Assembly: GCF_016773205.1 (NCBI RefSeq)
Contig: NZ_JAETWB010000001.1
Location: 806,001-870,000, forward strand
Origin: Belnapia arida
Lineage (GTDB): Bacteria; Pseudomonadota; Alphaproteobacteria; Acetobacterales; Acetobacteraceae
Reading direction: 5' to 3'
Length of the DNA: 64,000 nt
Program-made: the position numbers and the translations under genes
The notes under the pieces: generated by a model
The model's database searches: none
Seen by the model: the letters and a program-made list of their open reading frames with translations, nothing else
Told to the model about the DNA's origin: nothing
In this document: positions 18,402 to 26,871 of the stretch, piece after piece
How the letters are laid out: each line of letters opens with the position of its first letter
Position numbering within the stretch: position 1 is the stretch's first letter

Positions 18402-19541
18402 TCACTCGTTCTCGCCCATGGCAGTACGGATGCCGAGCATGGTGAGCATCGCCTGGCGCGCGCCACTGTCCGGCAGGACCTCGGCGAGCAGCTCCGGCAG
18501 CGGCAGGCGGGCGCGGCGGACGGCATCGGTGAGGGTATAAGCCAGCGGCGAATGCGGCTCGGTCTTGCGGAAGAACTCCGCAAGGTCCTCCAGCTGACGG
18601 ATCGCATCCTCGCGGGTCCGCAGCGCGCGGGGCGCCGCTGCCATCGCGCCGCCCATTGCCGGCACCTGCTCCGCCACCGCGGTCACCTCCTCCGCTGCCG
18701 CTGCTGCACCCGCGTCTTCCGCGCTGTCCTCGACGACCGGGCCGACCAGCCGGGTCGCCATCGCCAGGATCTGCTCCAGCGCATCGGTGACGCGCCGCGT
18801 GTTCGGCGCGATGTCGCCGAAGCGGGCATCCATCTGCGCGCCGAGCACGGCCCAGGCACGCTGAGCCGCCGTGGCCTGCTGAGCGGTTCGGCGCAGCGTC
18901 GCAGCATCGATGCGCGCCTCGGTCTCGAGCGCCTTCAGCTCCGGCACGCCGGCCTCGTAGCGGGCCTGGCGGCGACGGCGATTCTCGCCCTCATCGGGGA
19001 TGGCCGCTGTGTCCTCGGCGATCTTCCAGGAATAGAGGCTGACGCCGCGCCCATCCGGCCGGCGGAACAACGGGATGCGGCGCAGCGGCTGCATCAGCGT
19101 GCCGTCGGCGCCCTCGCCGGAGAGGCCGCTGAGCGGGGCGGCGCGGACGTCCATCCCGTCCTCGTCGGGCTGCGGGAAGCCGGGCTCCCAGTAGCGCTCC
19201 AACAGGCCGGTCAGCAGCTCGGAGCCGGCGATCAGCCCGGGCAGGCCGTCGAGCCGGACCAGCGCCTCCAGCAGCCAGGTGGCGACCTCGAAATCCTTGC
19301 TGCGGCTGCCGATGCAGTCGAGGCCGAGCCGCTTCACCTCGCGCCAGCCCTGCGGCACCGCCGGCTCGGCCTCCTCCGAGGTTTCGAGCGCACGCTCCTC
19401 GGCCCTGGCCTCGGCCCGCGCGTCGCGTAGCTTCTGATAGGGCGAGGTGGGCGAGTAGTCGCTGCGCAGATCGATGCCGGCGCCATCAGCCCCGTCGAGA
19501 GGAGCGAGCAACGTCTCAATATCGAACAGGCTACCCGACAT
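18402..19541 (-). CDS. tssA: Type VI secretion assembly protein TssA (ImpA N-terminal family)
   Basis: 379 residues. The ImpA-type N-terminal domain is clear: LLAPLDGADGAGIDLRSDYS, SPYQKLRDARAEARAEE, and WREVKRLGLDCIGSRSKDFEVATWLLEAL, followed by a PGFPQPDEDGMDVRAAPL segment. The C-terminal part is short, with a RTREDAIRQLEDLAEFFRKTEPHSPLAY stretch, as in the short class of TssA proteins that cap the growing sheath and tube. It is the first gene of the minus-strand operon and is divergent from clpV across 143 bp. Confidence 0.95.
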   Translation of the reverse strand: MSGSLFDIETLLAPLDGADGAGIDLRSDYSPTSPYQKLRDARAEARAEERALETSEEAEPAVPQGWREVKRLGLDCIGSRSKDFEVATWLLEALVRLDGLPGLIAGSELLTGLLERYWEPGFPQPDEDGMDVRAAPLSGLSGEGADGTLMQPLRRIPLFRRPDGRGVSLYSWKIAEDTAAIPDEGENRRRRQARYEAGVPELKALETEARIDAATLRRTAQQATAAQRAWAVLGAQMDARFGDIAPNTRRVTDALEQILAMATRLVGPVVEDSAEDAGAAAAAEEVTAVAEQVPAMGGAMAAAPRALRTREDAIRQLEDLAEFFRKTEPHSPLAYTLTDAVRRARLPLPELLAEVLPDSGARQAMLTMLGIRTAMGENE

Positions 19542-19670
19542 TCAGGACAGACTCTTGCTGATGAAATAAAGGCCACGAGGCCCGCAACCGATACGCTATC
19601 ATGCTGGACAGCGCTTGCCCAAACTGTTTACGGTCCCGCGCATTCGAAGCAGCGGCCGCAGTAGTTAGCG

Positions 19671-19675
19671 GGAGG
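19671..19675 (+). promoter_or_regulatory. Ribosome binding site fixing the clpV start
   Basis: A perfect GGAGG lies 9 bases ahead of ATG 19685. The longer in-frame start at 19601 has no such site and adds 28 residues unlike the ClpV N-domain. Confidence 0.75.
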
Positions 19676-19684
19676 TTCACGGGC

Positions 19685-22333
19685 ATGGTGCCGATCGACC
19701 TGAAATCCCTCGTCGGCCGCCTCAGCGCCATCGGCCGACGGCAGCTTGAAGCGGCTGCCGGGCTGACCTTGTCGCGTTCCCACTACAATGTCGAGATCGA
19801 GCACCTGTTGCTCAAGCTTGTCGAGACCCAGGGCACCGACGTCAATGTCCTGCTGCGCAAGCAGGGGATCGACAGCGGCCGGGTGATCGCCGAGCTGACG
19901 CGTGCGCTCGACAAGCTGCGCACCGGCAACGCGCGGGCGCCCTCGCTCTCGCCGGATATCGTCACCTGGCTGCGCGAGGCCTGGATGCTGGCTTCGCTGG
20001 AGGGCGGGACCGGGCGCATCCGCTCCGGCCATATGCTGGCTGCGCTGCTGTCGGACGAGACGCTCCAGCGCACGGTGAAGGACAGCGCGCCGAGCCTGCT
20101 CTCCGTGCCGGCCGATGCGCTGCGGCGCGGCGGGCTCGACGTGCTGTGCGAGGGCAGCGAGGAGGCCGGTGAAGGTGGCGCGCCGCTGCCGGGCGAGGCG
20201 CCGGCGGCCGCTGGCGGTGCACCGGGCGAGGCGCCGCGCGGCGGCGGGCCGCTGGAGCAGTTCTGCACCGACCTGACGGCCCAGGCGAAGGCCGGGAAGA
20301 TCGACCCGATCCTCGGCCGCGATGGCGAGATCCGCCAGGTCATCGACATCCTGACGCGGCGCCGCCAGAACAACCCGATCCTCACCGGCGAGCCCGGCGT
20401 CGGCAAGACCGCCGTCGCCGAGGGGCTGGCGCTGCGCATTGCCGCCGGCGACGTGCCGGAGGCGCTGCGCAAGGTGAAGCTGATGTCGCTCGACCTCGGC
20501 CTGCTGCAGGCGGGCGCCGGGGTAAAGGGCGAGTTCGAGAACCGGCTGAAGGGCGTCATCGACGCGGTGAAGTCCTCGCCGGTGCCGGTCGTCATGTTCA
20601 TCGACGAGGCGCATACGCTCATCGGCGCCGGCGGTGCGCAAGGCCAGAATGACGCCGCCAACCTGCTGAAGCCGGCGCTGGCGCGCGGCGAGCTGCGCTG
20701 CCTCGCGGCTACCACCTGGGCCGAGTACAAGAAGTATTTCGAGAAGGACGCGGCGCTCACCCGGCGCTTCCAGGTGGTGCAGGTTGGCGAGCCCGCGGTG
20801 GCGCTGGCCCAGGCCATGCTGCGCGGCCTCGTGCCGGTGCTGGAGAAGCATCACGGCGTCCGCATCCTCGACGAGGCGGTGGAGCAGGCCTGCGTGCTGT
20901 CCGCCCGCTACATCCCGGCGCGGCAGCTTCCCGACAAGGGCGTCTCTCTGCTCGATACCGCCTGTGCCCGCGTCGCCATGAGCCAGGCGGCGGAGCCGGC
21001 GCCGATCGAGGACCGGCGGCGCCGGCTCGACCTGATCGCCACCGAGCTCGGCGCCATCGCGCGCGAGGAGGCTGCGGGGCAGGACCATGCGGCGCGGCGC
21101 ACGGCCCTCGAGGAGGAGCGGGGGACGGTCGGTGCCGCGCTCGCCGCGCTCGAGGCGCGCTACAAGGAGGAGAAGGTGCTCGTCGCCGGCATCCGCGAAT
21201 CGCGGGAGGCGATCGAGGCGGCCATGACCTCCGGTGCCGAGGCGTCCGAGGCGAAGGCCAAGCTTGCCAGCGCCACCGAGGCGTTGCATGCGCTCCAGGG
21301 TGAGGAGCCGCTGGTGCATCCTGTCGTCGATGGCCAGGCCGTCGCCGAGGTCGTCGCCACCTGGACCGGCATCCCGGTCGGGCGGATGGTCTCGGACGAG
21401 ATCAGGACCATCCTGAACCTGAAGGACCGGCTGGAGGAGCGCGTCGTCGGCCAGCCGCATGCGCTGGCGGCCATCGCCCAGGCGATTCAGACCAACCGTG
21501 CCGGGCTGACCGACCCGCGCAAGCCCATCGGCGTCTTCATGATGGTTGGCACCAGCGGCGTCGGGAAGACGGAGACGGCGCTGGCCGTCGCCGACCTGCT
21601 CTACGGCGGCGAGCAGAACCTGACGACGATCAACATGAGCGAGTTCAAGGAGGAGCATAAGGTCTCGCTCCTGATGGGCTCGCCCCCCGGCTATGTCGGC
21701 TATGGCGAGGGCGGGGTGCTGACCGAGGCGGTGCGCCGCCGCCCCTACAGCGTCGTGCTGCTGGACGAGATGGAGAAGGCCCATCCCGGCGTGCAGGACG
21801 TGTTCTACCAGGTCTTCGACAAGGGCAACATGAAGGACGGCGAGGGGCGGGACATCGACTTCCGCAACACCGTCATCATCATGACCTCGAATGCGGGGAC
21901 GGACACCATCGCCAAGCTCTGCGCCGACCCGGAGCTGATGCCGGAGCCGGAGGCGCTGACCGAGGCGCTGCGGCCGGACTTGTTGAAGGTGTTTAAGCCG
22001 GCCTTCCTCGGCCGCTGCAACATCGTCACCTACTACCCTCTCGCCGACGACGTCATGAAGTTGATCGTCGGGCTGCAGCTGAAGCGGATCGGCCGCCGGG
22101 TGAAGGCGGCCTACGGCGTCGAATTCCAGGTCGACGACAGCGTGCCCGAGGCCATCGTCGCCCGCTGCAAAGAGGTGGAAAGCGGCGCACGGAATATTGA
22201 GAATATCCTCAACCGTACGATGCTACCCGAGTTGTCATCTCGAATTCTGTCGCGACTGGCGGAAGGCGGAGAGGTCGGCCGGGTGCAGGTCGCGATGGGC
22301 GAGGGAGGGATGTTCCAGTATGATATCGGCTAG
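19685..22333 (+). CDS. clpV: Type VI sheath-recycling AAA+ ATPase ClpV (TssH)
   Basis: 882 residues from ATG 19685. Order of parts: Clp N-domain (IDLKSLVGRLSAIGRRQLEAA, HYNVEIEHLLLKLV), first AAA+ module with Walker A GEPGVGKTAVAEG and Walker B FIDEAHTLIGAGG, a short coiled-coil middle domain (about 460-560), a second AAA+ module with GTSGVGKTETA and LLDEMEKAHP, and a C-terminal small domain. ClpV rather than ClpB is supported by the N-domain, the short middle domain and the tss neighbours. It hydrolyses ATP to unfold contracted TssB/TssC sheath. It heads the plus-strand operon with hcp1 and hcp2. Confidence 0.97.
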   Translation: MVPIDLKSLVGRLSAIGRRQLEAAAGLTLSRSHYNVEIEHLLLKLVETQGTDVNVLLRKQGIDSGRVIAELTRALDKLRTGNARAPSLSPDIVTWLREAWMLASLEGGTGRIRSGHMLAALLSDETLQRTVKDSAPSLLSVPADALRRGGLDVLCEGSEEAGEGGAPLPGEAPAAAGGAPGEAPRGGGPLEQFCTDLTAQAKAGKIDPILGRDGEIRQVIDILTRRRQNNPILTGEPGVGKTAVAEGLALRIAAGDVPEALRKVKLMSLDLGLLQAGAGVKGEFENRLKGVIDAVKSSPVPVVMFIDEAHTLIGAGGAQGQNDAANLLKPALARGELRCLAATTWAEYKKYFEKDAALTRRFQVVQVGEPAVALAQAMLRGLVPVLEKHHGVRILDEAVEQACVLSARYIPARQLPDKGVSLLDTACARVAMSQAAEPAPIEDRRRRLDLIATELGAIAREEAAGQDHAARRTALEEERGTVGAALAALEARYKEEKVLVAGIRESREAIEAAMTSGAEASEAKAKLASATEALHALQGEEPLVHPVVDGQAVAEVVATWTGIPVGRMVSDEIRTILNLKDRLEERVVGQPHALAAIAQAIQTNRAGLTDPRKPIGVFMMVGTSGVGKTETALAVADLLYGGEQNLTTINMSEFKEEHKVSLLMGSPPGYVGYGEGGVLTEAVRRRPYSVVLLDEMEKAHPGVQDVFYQVFDKGNMKDGEGRDIDFRNTVIIMTSNAGTDTIAKLCADPELMPEPEALTEALRPDLLKVFKPAFLGRCNIVTYYPLADDVMKLIVGLQLKRIGRRVKAAYGVEFQVDDSVPEAIVARCKEVESGARNIENILNRTMLPELSSRILSRLAEGGEVGRVQVAMGEGGMFQYDIG

Positions 22334-22386
22334 GCGGCGGCAGCGGGCCGTCACCGGGGGCCGGGCAGGCAGAAGGGGTTAGAAAT

Positions 22387-22860
22387 ATGGCGATCCTCGT
22401 GAAGTACGGCGACATCAAGGGCGAGTCGAAGGTCGATGGCTTCTCCGACTTCTTCGAAGTCGGCAGCTTCCAGTTCGGCGTCGGCCGCGCCATCGCCTCG
22501 GCCCGCGGCACGTCCACGCGTGAGGGCTCCGTGGTGTCCGTCAGCGAGATCACGATCACCAAGCAGAGCGACAACACCAGCATCAAGCTGTTCGAGGAAG
22601 CGCTGCACGGCAAGCTCGACAAGAAGGTCGAGATCCGCTTCGTCCGCACCGGCGGCGCGAAGCCGACTGCCTATTTCACCGTCGATCTCGAGGGCTGCGG
22701 CGTGTCCGGCTTCTCGATGAGCTCCGGCGGCGATCGCCCGAGCGAGTCCCTCAGCCTGAACTTCGACAAGGTGAAGCTCGGCTACAACCCGGTCGGCGAC
22801 GACCTCAGCGGTTCCCCGGTCTACTACACCTGGGATCTGGCCAAGGGCACCGGCTCGTAA
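22387..22860 (+). CDS. hcp: Hcp tube protein, copy 1 (TssD)
   Basis: 157 residues with the Hcp pattern: GDIKGESKVDGFSDFFEVGSF, VSVSEITITKQSDNTSIKLF, and YFTVDLEGCGVSGFSMSSGG, then SLSLNFDKVKLGYNP. Hcp forms the hexameric rings of the secreted inner tube and acts as a chaperone or carrier for effectors. AGAAGGGG upstream is a good ribosome site. It lies 53 bp after clpV and is likely the main tube protein because it keeps the most typical sequence of the two. Confidence 0.95.
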   Translation: MAILVKYGDIKGESKVDGFSDFFEVGSFQFGVGRAIASARGTSTREGSVVSVSEITITKQSDNTSIKLFEEALHGKLDKKVEIRFVRTGGAKPTAYFTVDLEGCGVSGFSMSSGGDRPSESLSLNFDKVKLGYNPVGDDLSGSPVYYTWDLAKGTGS

Positions 22861-22887
22861 GCCAGCGCTGCGCCCGTCCGGGCCAGG

Positions 22888-22911
22888 GATGCGGTGGTCT
22901 GCCGCCGCATC
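22888..22911 (+). terminator. Hairpin between hcp1 and hcp2 (possible attenuator)
   Basis: Arms GATGCGGTGG (22888-22897) and CCGCCGCATC (22902-22911) pair over 10 bp with one G-U wobble around a TCTG loop. A pyrimidine-rich run ending CTCTCTTT follows about 12 bases later. It could reduce read-through from hcp1 into hcp2 or protect the 3' end of hcp1 mRNA. It is not a canonical intrinsic terminator because no T-run touches the stem. Confidence 0.4.
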
Positions 22912-22959
22912 CTCCTCCGGGGGCTCTCTTTCATCCAGTAGCGCACCGAGGCAGGCCCC

Positions 22960-23427
22960 ATGACGATCTTCATGAAGTATGAGGGCGTGGAGGGCGAGCA
23001 CAGCCTCAACGGCGCAGGCGGCTATATCGAGCTGGTCGCCTTGAGCTGGTCGATGTCGCGCAGCGGGGCCGCGGTCCATTCCGGCGCGCGGGCGCGGATC
23101 GAGCCCTCGGTGAGCGAGGTCACCTGCTCCAAGCTGAGCGACAAGAGCTCCATCGGCCTGCTGACCGAGGGCTTCACCGGCAAGTTCGACCGCAAGGTGA
23201 CCATCAGCTTCGTCCGCCAGGGCCAGGCGATGCTGCTGCCCTACATGGTCTATACCCTGACCGACGTCGGCATCCTGAGCTTCGCACATGGTGGCGGCGC
23301 GGATGGGCCACCGACCGACAGCTTCTCGCTTAATTTCAGCTCGATCGACATCCAATACACCTCCTACACCGACGATCTGACGGGGGTTTCCGCCAACATC
23401 CTCTACAACGTGCCCCAGGGGCAGTAG
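22960..23427 (+). CDS. Hcp-family tube protein, divergent copy 2
   Basis: 155 residues. It keeps the Hcp frame (KYEGVEGEHSLNGAGGYIEL, SEVTCSKLSDKSSIGLLTEGFTGK across two strands, FSLNFSSIDIQYTSY) but differs from copy 1 at most positions, including the region facing the lumen. The 99-bp spacing to copy 1 includes a hairpin. Divergent second Hcps are often paired with particular effectors, but no effector or immunity gene follows here. It is the last gene of the plus-strand tss operon. Confidence 0.9.
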   Translation: MTIFMKYEGVEGEHSLNGAGGYIELVALSWSMSRSGAAVHSGARARIEPSVSEVTCSKLSDKSSIGLLTEGFTGKFDRKVTISFVRQGQAMLLPYMVYTLTDVGILSFAHGGGADGPPTDSFSLNFSSIDIQYTSYTDDLTGVSANILYNVPQGQ

Positions 23428-23435
23428 CCGGGAGC

Positions 23436-23454
23436 GTCCGGGCCCCGCCTGGAC
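23436..23454 (+). terminator. Hairpin after hcp2
   Basis: GTCCGGGC (23436-23443) pairs with GCCTGGAC (23447-23454) over 8 bp with one G-U wobble and a CCC loop, 8 bases past the hcp2 stop. No T-run follows, so termination is uncertain; it may be a 3'-end stabiliser. Confidence 0.35.
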
Positions 23455-23469
23455 AGGCGCGCCAATCTG

Positions 23470-23487
23470 TGTATACATCGGTGTACA
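23470..23487 (+). promoter_or_regulatory. Inverted repeat upstream of the TcuA-like gene (candidate operator)
   Basis: TGTATAC and GTGTACA form 7-bp arms with one mismatch around ATCG, ending 16 bp before ATG 23504. The AT-rich GTATAC/GTGTAC arms stand out in GC-rich DNA and resemble GntR-family operators, which commonly control carboxylate catabolism. No regulator gene is adjacent. Confidence 0.45.
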
Positions 23488-23503
23488 GGGATGGGAGGGT
23501 GCC

Positions 23504-25021
23504 ATGACCGAGGAATTTGACGTCATCGTGGTCGGCGGCGGCAATGCCGCTTTCTGTGCCGCGCTCTCCGCCCAGGAGCAGGGCGCGCGCGTCGTCATGC
23601 TGGAGCGGGCACCGGAGGATGAGGCCGGCGGCAATACCCGCTTCACCGCGGGCGCCATCCGCTTCGCCTATCGCGGCGTCGAGGATCTGCGGGAGATCAT
23701 GCCTGACCTCACCGATGCCGAATGCGCCCAGACCGACTTCGGCACCTACACCGAAGACCAGTTCTTCGACGACATGTTCCGCGTCACGCGCAACCGCACC
23801 GATCCCGAGCTGTGCGACATCCTCGTGCGCCGCAGCTTCGAGACGATGAAGTGGCTGCGCGGCAAGGGCGTCAAATTCGCCCCGATCTGGGGCCGCCAGG
23901 CCTTCAAGGTGGATGGCAAATTCAAGTTCTGGGGCGGGCTGACGGTCGAGGCCTGGGGCGGGGGTCCGGGCCTCGTCGCCGCGGAGACGGAGGCGGCGCG
24001 GAAGCGCGGCATCGAGGTCCGCTACGCCAGCCGCGCCCAGAAGATCCTGCATGACGGCTTCAAGGTCGAAGGCATCCGGGTGAAGTCGCCCGGCCGCATC
24101 TATGACATCAAGGGCCCCGCGGTGATCCTGGCCGCCGGCGGCTTCCAGGGCGATGCGGAGATGCGCACGCGCTATCTCGGGCCGGGCTGGGAGCTCGCCA
24201 AGGTGCGCGGCACGCGTTTCAACACGGGTGACGGCATCAAGATGGCGCTCGAGATCGGCGCCTCGCCCTTCGGCAATTACTCCGGCTGCCATGCGGTGCA
24301 ATGGGATTTCAACGCGCCGGAATATGGCGACCTGGCGGTGGGCGATGCCTTCCAGAAGCACAGCTATCCCTGGAGCGTGCTCATCAACGCCAATGGCCGG
24401 CGCTTCCTCGACGAGGGAGCCGATTTCCGCAACTACACCTACGCCAAATACGGTCGCGTGGTGCTGGAGCAGCCGGGCAATTTCGCCTGGCAGGTCTTCG
24501 ACCAGAAGGTCCTGCACGTGCTGCGCGACGAGTACCGCATCAAGCAGGTGACGAAGGTGCGCGCGGATACGCTGGAGGAGCTGGCGGCGAAGCTGGAGGG
24601 TGTCGACGCTGCGGCTTTCCTCGAGGAGATCCGCGCCTACAACGATGCCGTCCGCCGCGACATTCCCTTCAACCCGAACGTCAAGGACGGGCGCCGCACC
24701 GAGGGGCTGTCGGTGAACAAGTCCAACTGGGCGAACACGATCGAGGATGGGCCCTTCGAGGCCTATCAGGTGGGCTGCGGCATCACCTTCACCTTCGGTG
24801 GCCTCCGCATCGACAATCAGGCGCGGGTGCTGGATGCGGACCAGGCGCCGATCGCCGGGCTCTATGCCGCCGGGGAGCTCGTGGGCGGCGTTTTCTACTT
24901 CAACTACCCGGGCGGCTCGGGGCTCATCAACGGGGCGGTCTTCGGCCGGCTGGCCGGCGCCACGGCGGCGGCCGACCTGAAGACCAACGCGGGCGGGATG
25001 ATGGCGCCTATTCCAGCCTGA
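23504..25021 (+). CDS. tcuA: TcuA-like FAD-dependent tricarballylate dehydrogenase
   Basis: 505 residues. An N-terminal FAD-binding motif, VIVVGGGNAAFCAALSA, and a C-terminal GGSGLINGAVFGRLAG closing segment mark the fumarate-reductase/succinate-dehydrogenase flavoprotein family. The unbroken similarity pattern (GGNTRFTAGAIRFAY, GGLTVEAWGGGPGLV, PWSVLINANGRRFLDEGADF) fits TcuA, which oxidises tricarballylate to cis-aconitate. The partner TcuB that reoxidises the flavin is not here. Convergent overlap of 14 bp with a Bug-type carboxylate receptor supports a role with an organic acid; the exact substrate is not proven. Confidence 0.85.
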   Translation: MTEEFDVIVVGGGNAAFCAALSAQEQGARVVMLERAPEDEAGGNTRFTAGAIRFAYRGVEDLREIMPDLTDAECAQTDFGTYTEDQFFDDMFRVTRNRTDPELCDILVRRSFETMKWLRGKGVKFAPIWGRQAFKVDGKFKFWGGLTVEAWGGGPGLVAAETEAARKRGIEVRYASRAQKILHDGFKVEGIRVKSPGRIYDIKGPAVILAAGGFQGDAEMRTRYLGPGWELAKVRGTRFNTGDGIKMALEIGASPFGNYSGCHAVQWDFNAPEYGDLAVGDAFQKHSYPWSVLINANGRRFLDEGADFRNYTYAKYGRVVLEQPGNFAWQVFDQKVLHVLRDEYRIKQVTKVRADTLEELAAKLEGVDAAAFLEEIRAYNDAVRRDIPFNPNVKDGRRTEGLSVNKSNWANTIEDGPFEAYQVGCGITFTFGGLRIDNQARVLDADQAPIAGLYAAGELVGGVFYFNYPGGSGLINGAVFGRLAGATAAADLKTNAGGMMAPIPA

Positions 25022-25985
25022 CATTCGCGCCGCGGATGACGGGCGCCCAGCGCTCGTATTCCGCGGCGACGAAGCGGTCGGTCTCGGCGGGATCCATCCA
25101 GATCGGCTCGCTCGCCATATCGGTCAGGCGGGCCCGGATGGCGGGCATGGCGAGAATCTCCTGCAGGGCCAACGCGAGGGTCTCGATCATCGGCCGCGAT
25201 GTGCCGCGCGGGGCGAAAAGGCCCGTCCAGGAGCGGACGGCGTAGTCCGGCACTCCGCCCTCCTGCATGGTCGGGATGTCGGGGCGGCTGCCGACGCGCC
25301 GGTCCGTGCAGACCGCGAGCAGCGTCGCCTGCCCGGAATCGGCCGGCCCCACCACCGTCGGCAGGTTGAGGAAGACGATCGGCACCGTGCCGGCAACGAG
25401 GTCGTTGATCGCCTGGCCGCCGCCGCGATAGGGCACATGGGTCAGGTCGAGCCCCGTCCGCAGCCGGAAGAGCTCGCCGGCCAGGTGGTTGGACGAGCCG
25501 ACGCCGGAGGAGCCGAAGCTCATGCCGTGCGTTTCCGACTTCACCCGGGCAATGAGCTCCGGCACCGTTCGGATGCCGAGCGCCTTGGTCGCCGCCAGCA
25601 CGTTCGGCACGTCGACCAGCATGGCGATGCCCTCCAGCGCGCCCCGCACGTCGTAGCCGAGGTCCTTGGCTATCAGCGGGTGGAAGACATGGTTGGAGGC
25701 GGAGGAGACGAGCAGCGTCAGCCCATCCGGCCTCGCCCGTGCGACCAAGCCCATGCCGACGCTGCCGCCACCGCCGGGCCGGTTCTCGATGATGAAGGGC
25801 TGGCCGAAGCGGGCCTCGAGCTGCGGGGCAAGGAGGCGGGCCACCACGTCGTTCGAGCCGCCGGGCGCCCAGGGGACGATCAGCGTGACTGGCTTGCCGG
25901 GCCAACCGCTCTGCGCGCCGGCCGGGTGGGCGAGCAGCAACGCCGGCGCGGCAAGGACGCTGCGGCGGGTGAGGCTTGGTAGCAT
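25008..25985 (-). CDS. Bug-family substrate-binding protein of a tripartite tricarboxylate transporter
   Basis: 325 residues from ATG 25985, set by GGGAGG six bases upstream (25992-25997). RRSVLAAPALLLAHPAGAQ is the export signal; the twin Arg could allow Tat export. The mature start WPGKPVTLIVPWAPGGSNDVVARLL and the ENRPGGGGSVGMG block are diagnostic for Bug (TctC) receptors, which bind carboxylates in the periplasm and hand them to TctA/TctB. Neither membrane subunit is in the window, as is common for these expanded receptors. Its tail-to-tail overlap with tcuA suggests the two handle the same type of acid. Confidence 0.93.
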   Translation of the reverse strand: MLPSLTRRSVLAAPALLLAHPAGAQSGWPGKPVTLIVPWAPGGSNDVVARLLAPQLEARFGQPFIIENRPGGGGSVGMGLVARARPDGLTLLVSSASNHVFHPLIAKDLGYDVRGALEGIAMLVDVPNVLAATKALGIRTVPELIARVKSETHGMSFGSSGVGSSNHLAGELFRLRTGLDLTHVPYRGGGQAINDLVAGTVPIVFLNLPTVVGPADSGQATLLAVCTDRRVGSRPDIPTMQEGGVPDYAVRSWTGLFAPRGTSRPMIETLALALQEILAMPAIRARLTDMASEPIWMDPAETDRFVAAEYERWAPVIRGANVRLE

Positions 25986-26153
25986 TGGCATCCTCCCGGT
26001 GCTCGGCTGCAGCATGCCCTGGCTTGGCCACCGAGGCGAGCGCATCGCGCCTGGCGAGAGGCCAGATGCCCATCGATCGCGTTCTGCGTTTTTCTGCTGC
26101 CGCATCCAGGGCGGCCGGGTACAAGGCGCGCTGGGCGTGTAGGACGGGGGTGC

Positions 26154-26870
26154 ATGCGAAGGACGGTCTGGCTGGCGATCGGGATGGGGCTGGTGGCCGG
26201 ATGCTCGGCGCAGCGTTCCTCCGGGGTGGCGCCCCTGGCGGACGGCACCTACCGCATCACCGTGGCGAGCCGCAACCTGGGGGGAGCGACGCAGCAGGCG
26301 CTGAGCGAGGCCTCGGCCCATTGCGGCGGCCGCGGTGAACAGGCGCAGATGCTGCGGCGGCAGATCAATCCGGCGGATTACGACCTGGTCTTCCGCTGCG
26401 CCAATGCCGCGACGCCGTCGCGCGGCGGGGCAGCGCCCATCCTGCTCGGCAGCGCGGCGCCGGCCGGGCCGGCGGTGCCCGCCATGATGCAGACGGCCGT
26501 GTTGCCGGCGGAGCCGCCGACGCTGGCCGCCCTACAGGCTGCGGCTGGCTCCCGCCTGCCACCGGTGCCGGACCTGCCGCCCTTGCAGCCACTCCCGCAG
26601 GTGGATCGGGGACCGGTCTTCGCGCCGCTGCCCTCGGTTCAGAATGCCGCGCCGACCTTTTCCATCGTGCCGGATGCGCCGCCGCGCGCTTCGGTGCCGC
26701 GGGCTTATGAAAGCCTGCCGCCGGTGACGGGTATGCCCGGCGGCCCGCCTCAGCGGGCGCTGGCGCCGCTGCCGCCGATCGCCGAGCCGGCGCTTGCCGG
26801 CCCGCCGCCGCGGCAGGGTGCCGCCAGTGCGACGCCGCCTTCCGCCTTCTGGGAAGCCCGGCGCAACTAG
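26154..26870 (+). CDS. Proline-rich lipoprotein of unknown function
   Basis: 238 residues. LAIGMGLVAGC at the N-terminus is a lipobox, so Cys17 should carry lipid. A short folded region follows (GTYRITVASRNLGGATQQALSEAS plus two further cysteines, CGGRGEQ and VFRCAN), then a long Pro/Ala/Leu-rich disordered tail with repeated PLPP-like motifs. The folded part is reminiscent of small outer-membrane lipoprotein domains of the YecR kind, but I cannot assign it. The stop is 1 bp from the stop of the convergent flagellin gene. Confidence 0.7.
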   Translation: MRRTVWLAIGMGLVAGCSAQRSSGVAPLADGTYRITVASRNLGGATQQALSEASAHCGGRGEQAQMLRRQINPADYDLVFRCANAATPSRGGAAPILLGSAAPAGPAVPAMMQTAVLPAEPPTLAALQAAAGSRLPPVPDLPPLQPLPQVDRGPVFAPLPSVQNAAPTFSIVPDAPPRASVPRAYESLPPVTGMPGGPPQRALAPLPPIAEPALAGPPPRQGAASATPPSAFWEARRN

Positions 26871-26871
26871 G

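Noticed and set aside
19542-19684. Possible promoters in the tssA/clpV divergent region, including a CGCTATCAT also seen at 10440-10450
   Set aside because: The shared 9-mer has no partner hexamer at proper spacing in either place, so it could be chance.
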